Origin: Reticulitermes lucifugus
Lineage: Eukaryota; Arthropoda; Insecta; Blattodea; Rhinotermitidae
NCBI GenBank assembly: GCA_026260175.1
Contig: JAKCWW010001810.1
Span: 2,769 to 43,702 of the forward strand
Direction of reading: 5' to 3'
DNA length: 40,934 nucleotides
Below, one piece after another: positions 1 through 11,000 of this stretch; the stretch's first letter is position 1, and the number at the start of each line of letters is the position of its first letter. The notes beneath the pieces were generated by a model. It searched no databases, was not told where the DNA came from, and saw only the letters and a program-made list of their open reading frames with translations. The translations under genes were made by a program, and so were the position numbers.

Positions 1-75
1 TAGAGCTATACCTTTACTCCCCCTCTGGACCTTCATGGCCTGTTCTAGGGTGAACTTTACCTTTTACCTTTACAG
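1..75 (+). repeat. SINE family A, 3' end fragment
   Basis: The stretch tagagctatacctttactcc and the following 50 bases match the 3' part of the SINE at 15683-15940 almost base for base, including the ttaccttt-type tail. The 5' part lies outside the window. Confidence 0.75.
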
Positions 76-287
76 ATGGTAAGACGGGACAACTGCAGCA
101 TCGAACCGGCACAGGTTACATGTGTATATGGTAATGGGAATAAAAACATTCAATTACAGATGGGATTTTTTGTACAGCAGACTTTGTTAGTGATATGAAG
201 TCATAATCAACGCAAAGAGGTTGCCACTGTGGTAACACTGTTCTGAATGTGCGTTTTCAAACTGTGGATACACAAGTCAGTCAGAAA

Positions 288-902
288 TGACTGGTACTAT
301 TGGCAACACTGTATGACACCTGGCAACAACTAGGTAGTCCCATCCCCTGCACACTGTAAACATTACTCATTACCATGATGGTCCTATAGCTTTTGCAGGT
401 AATGATATTTTCTGTACAGTAGTTCTGGAATAGTTTGTGACAAGTGCAGTGTTACAGTCTAACCTTTAAAGTACAGGAGATTAAAATCCCAAAGTAGCCG
501 CTGATGGCTGGGGTTCTTTTCATTTTAAATGCCCGTTTTCACACCTGCTGATATTAACCATAGTATTTAACACATTTTTAAAGATAAAAACTTCAAGTAA
601 AAAGTACGTGCTTAAGAATGAATCCATTTACCCGTTACTCAAGTTTCAAGAAAATCCACCTATTTTTACACAGCTTGGTTGAAGGTCATTTTTTATTTTG
701 TTTATTTTTCACTTTATGCATTACTTTCTAGATTTATTCTTTTAAATAGCTCCTGCTATAAGTGGAGACCCTGTGCTATAAAATTTGGAGCTGACTGTAC
801 ATTTCATCATATTTCCTCATACCTTGTTTAGGTTTCAGTCTTATAATAATGTTTAGGTTTTGTGGTAGTGCTGGCTTATGTGTGGAGGCCAAATGATTTC
901 AT
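288..902. other. Non-coding stretch, nothing recognised
   Basis: AT-rich; no exon with Cep89 C-terminal features and no repeat family recognised. Confidence 0.4.
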
Positions 903-1287
903 ATGCAATCAGTGGGAGAGGTAAGGAATGCATACAGACATTCATTGCTCTGGTTAGTGCAATATGGTACCAGAGGCAAATTTCCTTCATTCTCCTGTAA
1001 GGATTTCTTTATGACTTTTTTAAATTTTAAGTTCATGCTTATGTCTATCTTCAACTCAACAATTCAGACCTTTCGTTGTCACAGCAGTAACATGCGACTG
1101 GCCAGGCAGGGCAGACACTTAAATCACGATCAATCAGATACTGATTATGCAGTGTAAAAGAATTTGCTGCTGTGTGTGTTCCGCCAAATACAAAGAAACA
1201 CGAACAAAATTCAAGTGTAGAGAATGCAGCATAGGGTTGTATGCTACCCCATGTTTCGAGGTATATCACACCAAACTGCATTTCTGA
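903..1287 (+). pseudogene. piggyBac-like transposase C-terminus, degenerate
   Basis: At 1153-1287 the plus strand reads CKRICCCVCSAKYKETRT, then KFKCRECSIGLYATPCFE and VYHTK, ending HF and TGA. The CxxC...CxxC...PCFxxYHT pattern is the C-terminal zinc-binding (RING/PHD-like) motif of piggyBac/PGBD4-type transposases. Just upstream, in another frame (903-1157), LARQGRHLNHDQ resembles the basic GRH segment that precedes this motif, and MTFLNFKFML could be the preceding helix. The two parts are out of frame, so the copy is dead. It lies in sense opposite to Cep89. Confidence 0.62.
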
Positions 1288-1892
1288 GGACCAACTGACA
1301 CTAAAGTGGAAAGGCAGAACACACAAATGTAGGTAAACATTACCGTTCTAATTACTGAATGGATATTTTTCAGTGGCGTTTTCTTGATGAAATAATGGGG
1401 GTGAAGGGGGTGTGGATTCTACAGGAAGGGCTTTATGAAAGAACAGAGACTTGTCGGAAGTCCTTTAAGTACGTGTATTTGCTTCATTTCGCTAGTATGA
1501 GGAAAAAAGAACTGCTGCCTGGAGACGTCTGTAAATAATTCGTGACAGCTGGAAAAATCGTTAGGCCATTGGTAAGAAAAATTAAACATAATTAGTGACA
1601 ATTTCAACTAGAGTTAAATTTTTCAAAATCTTTTATGCCTATACAAGCCTTTTAGACAAGTACTGTAAAAAAGAGACGTGTAATTATAGAAGCAGAAAAT
1701 TTTAAAGACAACATGGCATTGCGGGACAATGTTTTCCCTTTTGGCCATTGAGGGTATTTAAATTCTTGGACAGTGTTTTCCTGTTTGGCCATAAAGGGCT
1801 AATAATACTTCCTTCTACATGCAGTTTACAGTTCTGATGGTCTGGAAAAGAACACTGGTAACATAAATAATTGAATGAAGTTTCTAACATAC

Positions 1893-2062
1893 GTTTTTTC
1901 TTGTTGCAGGCGACTTATGATGTTTTCCTTCTGCTTGACAAGATTACGCAAACGCAGAACTTCTCGATGGTATTCATCCTTCATTCTTTCTAGATCTGTC
2001 TCTTGCTGATGAATGCGTTTTTCAACCACATCAAGTTCAGCCCATGCACCCTTCTGCACAGT
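1893..2062 (-). CDS. Cep89: Cep89 exon, C-terminal coiled coil
   Basis: The acceptor is TTTCCTTTTCAG and the donor AC|GTATGT. It reads TVQKGAWAELDVVEKRIHQQ and continues as charged heptads to ISRLQQEK, leaving two bases. About 40-60 C-terminal residues are still expected from the family. No phase-compatible homologous exon is visible between 1 and 1892. Confidence 0.88.
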
Positions 2063-5000
2063 CTGAAAAGGAAAGAATAAACACGAAGAATAGAACTTAT
2101 CTGCCTATTGTGTTTCAGTTGGATTAATACATGTATTCTCCTGTCTCCTCAAATGAACTAAATTTATAAAGCAGTCTTCCTACAGAAGGTGACTGTCATT
2201 CAGGTGGGCAAGGAATTCCCTGCCTTGTATGAAACACACAGGCTGATTATCATGTTCATGTGAGCCTGCAATCAGTGCACTTTTCCTGAATACGCCGTAT
2301 CCAACGTATGCCCAGGGTTTATAACCAAACTGAAACTAAATTTAAAATTATGGTCTGGAAACATAAGGCAGGAGCAGAAAACGGGAGAGAGAGAATTTCA
2401 GAAACTGCATGGAACCTGTTGCATATTGGCCTCAGCTTTGCTCTTAGAAGCCCTTTATGAGTACTGTTACTTTTGGAATGCCTACTGGACCCTTGCAATA
2501 CTGGTTTCAGTATTTGTGTCTTGCACTTATGTTCTGTTATTTTGTGGCAACTTTTCACATGTGCAACCTTTACTGGGGCAAGGACAGGGAAGATTGGACA
2601 AGTTTTTCCATGCAGTGGACTTTACTTCCTATGGAAACAAAACTTGAAAACAAACAAATTTTCAGGCAGTTTTCAAAAGTCTAGGATCAGCATGACAAGA
2701 CAAATTATATATAAAATATTTGATGTTGAGTGATACCACTCTTTGAACAAAGAAGTTAGTAGATCAAACTATGTTGTATTTCAGATGGGAGAGGGAAAAG
2801 AGAAGCACTAAGCTTTTGTTTCATCCTGTGTTTTTATCAGATATGCATTGTTCTTCCCGTAGTATTTACCTCCTGTCCTTCAACAGACATTGCATGATCT
2901 ACTACAATATGTTATCACTGCATATGTTTAGGTTCTGGACTCTGTTTACTTAATAAACTGTGATTTGTGACTTTAAAGAAATGACCAGTAAGAGGTAAAG
3001 TTCTCCCTGGTGACCAAGCACTACATCATGGTTGGTACAGCACTACTAAAATGAAATTCATATCAGGAGAGACAGAAGTTAAAAAAATAAACATCTTAAA
3101 ATATATTTCAACAGGACTACAGACGTCGATATATCTCAAGAGTTCACAGAACTCCAGGGACCCTTTCAATAAAACTCTTTAATGAGTTTCAAACAATATG
3201 TAACAAATGTTTCAGAAAAAACAAACATATTTTACGCTAATACACTTTACCCTAAGTGTTATGGTTTCTGAGACAACTAAACAGGAATTTTTACGCTATG
3301 TGCACTCTCGTACTCTTGACAACAATTAAACAAAGCATTCTTGTACATGTAGAACCAATTAAAGTCTTGACTGAATTTAGACTGTGTTAAAATAAAAATG
3401 TGTTTTATTCTGTTAATGTAGTGCTATATTACAATATGAGTTTGAAGCATATACTGACAAAGTTATAAAGATTTAATTTTCTTCTGCATACAATTCTACT
3501 TTGTATGTGAAAATCACCCACCTTCAGTTTCGTTTTCAGAGAACCCATACGGTACACTATTGTAGTACCGAGCCGGGCTATGGAGTTATTCTCTTCCTGT
3601 TTTGCATGTAGCTGATGCAACAGGTTCTCCTGCTCTCCTACCAGTCCCTCTGCAAACGTCATAGCCTTCTGGAGCTGCCTCTTTGATGCATCTCGTGAGA
3701 CCTGACATGTAACCAGACGGCTCTGCAACTCCTCACACTGATGCTGCGCTTTCCTGGGATGTTAAACCTCAATATTAACATTGCTTCCAGGGTGAAGGAG
3801 CTGGCAGAAACACATGTGTACAAAAGGGTCTATGGTGAAGCAATTTTATTTTTGTAAGGGTTCTAGCTATTACTGTTAACCATGATGCCACAGCTTTCTG
3901 TCATTAATGTCAATTCTACAATAAAGGACATTCTGTGTATAGCTGATAGTTACTCAGACAGCAATGGAATAACGTTCTGCACAAAACCTGAAGCTTCATT
4001 ATTGTGTTAAAAAACACTACTGAACATTATTCTAAACTAATTAAATCCAATACCCACATTTACACCCTTTCTCTAAGATCCACTTTAACAGAAAGAGAGA
4101 ATTATCTTGTGTTCAGTAATACAAGTCATAAAGAAATCATACTATACAGAACATACTTGAGGAGCTTATCAAGGGACTTAACGTGGATCTGCAGTCGCTT
4201 GTTTTCAGCTGTCACATTGACAAGTTGCACTTCCAGATGAGGCTTCTGTGACAACAGGTCCTGAATCTGGCTTGTCAAACTGCTCTTGTCCCCCTTATAT
4301 TTAGCCTTCAACTCTTCAAGCAACCTGCAAATACAAACATTTCAGTATTGACATTGGTACACAGCACACCCCTCCCCCTGCACCTATATTACTTTACTGT
4401 TTAAAATGTGATGTAACTGCAGAATTTGCATTGAAAATGCATACTGTAAATACAGGTTATGGTGCCTTGTTCCTAACCAATATACAATTACCCTTTATCC
4501 TACCAGGGTTGGCATTTAAATTTTAGTGCATGGTTAATGAAAAACATATTATTTGAACAGAAAAAGATAAAATTATGAACTAATGGTGTTCATGGAAAAT
4601 TAAACAGATATTATGCAGCCACATCTTAAAAATTCAGCAAATTTCCTTGCTGCCTAAGTGTATAAAATGACTTTCTTGGGGTGTGTTCTTACATGCATTC
4701 GTGTATGCAAACAGAGATAAAGGTTAAAGCATAGAGGAGGACATATTACAGACAGACACTGTTAGAGATATGCTGCACAGTTATTTTCAGGAAAGGATCC
4801 CATTATGTATTTCAGAGGTCACTTATTGGCAACCCAAGTCAGTGTGATGTGATGGTAACAAGAAAAATTTTCCATCTTCCTGAAGTGGTATCAACTCCAA
4901 CTGTCCTGTTTGAAGACAACTATTTTGGTGACTGGCTATTATAGCAAATAACCTTAAAATAGGTAGCTCCATGCATTTTTGACTTCTGTGTCACCATGGC

Positions 5001-8000
5001 AGTTCGGGACAAACTTCATGTTATGGCCATTTTAACATTAGAAAAACCAAACATCATGGTCAAGTGGATATCACACCCGTTTCAGAAGATCTGAATCTGC
5101 TGGGCTGTTAAGCTGTCTCACTTGATGAGTAGTGCCCAACATTTCAAAGAAATGTACTGCTTTCATCATCACAGTCAAGCAGTCCAAAAAGAGTTGCATG
5201 TCTGCTGTGTTGTTACTACTGATTGTTGGAAACTGAGAAGTATGATGTTGGTGGTGGCTTTCAGTGACATAACATCAATACCAAGATCCATCGCAATCGG
5301 TAACTGGTTCAATATAACAATCCCTAATATTGGTGTCTGTGGCCACTTCTTTGCCTATCAATCAACTCAACACTTCCGAACATTTCAGCAAATATGAGTA
5401 GTGCTCTACAGATTCAAGCAGTAAGCTGCTTGTAGCCACCACTGATGTACAATGGCGTATTTTCCAAGCTTTTATCAAAAGCAAAGAGGTCATTTGCCAC
5501 AAGAAAAATATTCTGAAAATTTCTTGCCAGTGGGAAAGTGTATGAGAAGCATCAAGACAAAATAATCATAAATGTCAGGAATCTGCTTTTGACATGGACC
5601 ATTGTCACTGTTAATTGTTCCTCCTATTCATAATTTTAAGTCCGATAAATATACAAATTAAAATTTATAAATCAATGTGTGACTAGGTGCATGAGATTCC
5701 AAAAACTGGTATGATAACGAAGGTCTAAATACAATAGTATAATAATTGAATCTGTGTAAAATAAGATACTGTGCTTACAGGGACAGAAGGTTGATCCCCC
5801 TCACAGTAGGATCCTTCACACATACAAACCTGTTCTGCTGTTAGTTCAGTCTCTGCAGTCACTAAGAGTTGCTCTCCATTGCAACAAGTTATATTGCCCT
5901 TTACCATCAAATATTTTACCTTTCAAGGCTCTGTTAAGTTTACAGAACAGAAAACATTATCAGGGAGGCTATATTAATTGGTAAATACTGGGCTCAGAAA
6001 AAACATCATTGCACCAGCACTGCCATACTGATTTTGCCAGTGGCCATATTTCCACTGCTACAACTATATACTATGTACTTCATGGCTTACAAATAGGAAT
6101 GTTTGTCAATAGTTTGACCTTGTAGAACAAACTCATTGTGCACATCCTTGTAATTAAAGAAAACAACTGATATCACTTTAGTTTTGCTGTGCTCTTTGCA
6201 TGCTTCAGTCAGTAGTGGCAAGAAAGGGGATTGCCGGTGACATATTACTGCTTAGTTTTGAGTTCATAACCACAGACCCATTTTTTAACCTCTATCTCAC
6301 TGGGGTGGGCATTTAAATTTTAGCGCATTGTTTATGAAAAATGTGAACATTATTTGAACAGAAAAAGATAAAGTTATGAAATAAACAACATTCTGTGGAA
6401 GACAGAACAGAGATTATGCAGCATGTTTTAAATATGCAGTAAATTTCCTTGTTGCCTAAATACATAAAATGAATTTCTAGGTGTGTTTTCCTATGTGTGT
6501 TTGCATATGTGAATGCATGTCTTTAAAAAGGTTAACACCTGTTATGATACAGTTAAGAAATCTTGCACTGGTTTGTGCACAGACAAGTACTGTAGTCATC
6601 TTTCCAGTTCTTTAGCATCAGCTGTGGAAAAAATCTGGCTGAGACAAACCTCATTCCAAAATCTTCAGTTAAATGTCCTGATATGAGCCATAAGAAACAT
6701 AATTACCCATTTTCTAAAAAGCAATAACTTACTTCTAAAGTTCTTTTAGCAATGAACAACTTACCGTCTACACTCTGAAACAGATGCAGAGTGTACAGCA
6801 AACGGGACTTTGTTGTCTGCATTTTTCTTCAAGCGATCATATTCCTCTCTGAGTACTGAATATTGGCCTTTTAAGGTCAGCAGATCCCCTCGATATTGGT
6901 GAAACTTATTGACCAGCATTTCATTGTCCCTAGTTAACTCTGCAACTGAATGAGAACATGAAAACATGATGTTGCTTGACAGCAAGCACTAACACTATAA
7001 ATACTGTAAACGTATTTGATTTCAAAATCTGCGCTCTTCTGGGATATTATGCAGGATAGAGGGAAAATTCCGTACTGACGTTTCGGGACAACGTATCGGT
7101 CCCATCTTCAAGGGTTCAAGAAGTCCATCGCGGCACAAGCCTGAAATCATGTATTTGATTTTGATGACAGATTTGTTTATTTTTGTAACATTCTGCGTTC
7201 TTGGTTTACATACTTTTTTCAGTGGGTAACTAGCCTTCGTGTATTCTCGGGATAAAACTCTTCTGGTTCGTTTCAAAGCCACAAAGTGTACAATCAGCAG
7301 TAATGCCTCAGTGATGAACTGTATTAGCTGCTGCAACATTGTTATTGGAAAGTAGTCTAAAGTACCTCTAGTATTTTTAACGCAACATAATAAATACACA
7401 CTCACCTCTTTCATCATACGTTACTTGTATCTGCTGCAACTTGTCTTTCTGAAGCTGAAGCTGGTTCGTAAGCAACTCATTTTCTTCCTGCACCAGGCTT
7501 GTGTCTTGCTGCAATGTGTGCCAGGTACCACACTTCTCAGCTACCTGCAATGCATTACATTCATTAAAAAGAAAAGAATAAGGAGTTAAGGGCAGAACTC
7601 AGAAGGCCTACTTTCCTACTGCTCACATTTCTGTTACCATTATTATTGTTATTGCCGCTGTTTCTTACTGAACCTTGAAGATCTGCACTGTCATCATCAG
7701 TGTTACTGTTGATGTACAAACAATACTTCACACAAAATATGCATGTTTTAATGATTATCTCCACATCAAATTTCACATGCCTAGCCCCAGTGGTTTACTG
7801 GATATCAGACTGACAGTTTAAAAAAGAATTTCACAAGGCTGCCATGTCATTATTTCACATTATATGGGAATGATTACCTTTACAAAACTTTCACACTTTT
7901 TGAAGATCCGTTATCGCACATCTACCACTACAGCTCTCCAAATCATGTAGCACGTGTTGCTCCTCTCTCGTAGGTTGGCATACCTGCGATGTTACTATTA

Positions 8001-11000
8001 CTGATCGTAAGAAATTAAAATGTATGATATTCTGGGGTAGCATCCAATAGCATAATTTTCATACCAAATACCCTGAGAAGTGCTCAGATTGTTCAAAACC
8101 CCTAAGGAGGGATACATAAATGTTTTATATAGATTTCATAGGCCTTCTCTCTTTCCTTTATAAAAGTAATGGATTTCTTACAGTTCAAATTTCTATGCAT
8201 AGGTATCTGAAACTGTCTCTTCCCAAGAGATATTACAACCAAAATTTTGTATGCATTTTGTATTTATTCTATGCAGGATGCAAGTCTGGCTCATCTTATG
8301 CTTCTTGAATATTAACGTAACAAGTCTCACAAGCTGATAAAAATAAATTACAAAGTTATCCTCATATTTCTTCCATGTTCCTGTTACTTACCTCTCATAA
8401 TTTCAAATATTTTCTTTGCCTCTTTGTTACCAAACATGTAAAATTTCTAACATCAGCTTTCTAACAAAGCGATCAGCTTTGTAATCTAGCTGCTTTACCT
8501 ACAGGAAGAGACCTCCCTGTACCCTTGGCCAAAAGCTGGTCTAAATGTGGTAATAAAAGAAAAACCTCTGCCAATTGGAAATCAAACCCCAGTTATCCTG
8601 ACCCACAGCCAGTCACTTTACTGACTGAGCTCCAGGATGGAGAGTAAAAATTATTGTGTACAGTTTGACATCAGTTTTAGTTACACTTCATGCACTTCCC
8701 TCTTCAAGGCATAACAAATGCAATAAGGTACTCACCTGTTTATTTGCTTCCTCTAATTCTTGATACAGTTTCTCATTCTCAGCTACAATTTGCTTGCATT
8801 TGGCTACAAATTTATTTAAATTTTGCTCATAATCTCGGATCAAATCATTTTTCTCTTGTATTGTTTCCTGATATGCTTCAAGCAAGGGACCAAGTGCATT
8901 TTTATTGACATTCCTCCATGATATAGATGCTTCCTTCTCTTGAACTTCACTTGGTGTAACCTTCAGTGGAGGTAATTCTGTGGCACTCTGTTTGTGCAAC
9001 TTCTGTTGGTATCTGTCCAGCTCAACATTAAGCCTATACACTAAGTTTTTAAGCAGTGTAACATCTTCATTGAGCTCTTGATTCTGAGCTTTCAGGGTAG
9101 CTATTTGCTCTGACCCACTTCCCTCCTGACCCTTTATGTATTCTAACTCTGCTTTATAGGCATCTTGCTGCTCTTCAAGTTGTTTGTTGTTTGCTTCAAG
9201 TTTTAAGAGCTTGTCTTTCAGAATCTGAATGTCCTCCTCTTTCTTGTGAAGGGTTTCAACTAATGTGGCTGAAAATAAAATGCAAAAGCCTTTTCAACTG
9301 TCAAAAAGTAGACAGTTACTCAGTTGGTAAGAAATTCCTCGTTTTTATGGTAATTGCAAGGTCACCTTCATGCTGACAGGAGACCACAGCCGGACCCTAT
9401 CCTAGGACACACTGACACACCGCTCCCTCTGAAGTTTATTTTAATACTCTCTTACCATATATCTGCATGTCTCAGGCAGTCTCTTTCAAGAATGTGTAGG
9501 AACCAAAATTCCACATGAATTTTTCATTTTTTCTATACATACTACATATGCTGCCTAGTGAAAAGAAAATGTCATGAATATGGGCGTCAGTCCACAGCTG
9601 GACAAGTAACATGGAATGGGTTTCCTTCAGGAACCTTCTACTAAAATGACCTGGGAAATATTGGATCTAAGTAGGAACCAGTTGAGATAAGTGATGGTAC
9701 ACTTTCAATTGAAAGGACAACTACCAAAAGTGGGACTGGCATACAGACCCACCTGTCAGACATCATGATAAAGAAGAAACCGCCTTGCATGTCTGTGTGA
9801 ATGTGAGGTTTTAGCTCAATTGTCACCATCACCCAGAAACCAGCGTCATGAAACCAAGTGACTTAGCATAAGGCCCCATTAAACAAAGAACTGTGCTTCA
9901 TTCAAAGTGCACATCTGCTAAGACGGCTATATCTGGTGCAAGGGTCATTATGATCACACACATATAATCTAATCTAACCATTTCATCTGCCTTAATTTTA
10001 TCATATGAACATGACTCTAAAAGACATTAACATGTGAACATTGCAGAATTCAAGGGATTTGCTTAATTACTTGCTAAGACCACATAAATCACTTCATTAA
10101 TAGTGGAAATTTACTTCATATACATATATTTTGGGTCTTGGTACCCAAATGTCAAATATTTTGAGATTTTATGTGGCCTACTCAAGTTACATCTCAGAAC
10201 CCTTTGCAGCACTCCAGGTTTCCAAAGAGCAATTTTGGAGTCACTGCATAAATGGAATGCTCTAACTCTGCAGCTCCTAGCCTTTTCCGATTCACTTGCA
10301 CACATCCAGTGCCATTATGCACTCACTTAACTAAATGATGGGAACATGGTACCAACGAATCTTACATATAGCAAAAGATGTGTGCTTACAGAAGGCTGGC
10401 ACGTTCAGGCTACTTAGTACTGGGCTAAAGTATACAGCATATGTGATGATTGTACCAGGTGTCTATGGTGCTCTGTGTACATAAAATGAGCATTCACTCA
10501 CTTTGCTGATAGCCAGAATCTTGACTAGAATGTGACAGTTGCTGCACATTTGTGGTAAGTTCCTCGTTTTCCTTTGTCAACCTATCCACTTCCTGCAACA
10601 AAGCAGCATGACTTTCTGATCGACTGCGGCTGTGTTCCATCTCATTAATAAGCTTCTGCCTAGGTTTTGGTTTTGGCTGTTGTTCTTGTTGCTGTTCCAC
10701 TGGGATCTCAGACACTTCTGACTGAGATGGTTCCCTGTTAAATATGTATGAAGATTGTAGAACCAAATTAAATGACAGAAGTTGTTGGATACATCATCAG
10801 CAAAAGCAGCAAAAGGCCACCTGACAGGCTGTACTACACATTCACTTTTCTATTTTAAATTGCTATTTCAAAGTGACCACTTTGAAGATCTAGACAAAGA
10901 GGGGAGGATAATATTAAAATGGCTGTCACAGCAATAGGATAGGATGGTGTGGATTAGACTTATTGGGCTCAGGATGCGGACCATTAATAAACTCCTATGG

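Noticed and set aside
2426..2953. Overlapping plus-strand open frames in a Cep89 intron
   Set aside because: They overlap one another in different frames, have no recognisable motif and sit inside an intron, which is the pattern of chance frames.
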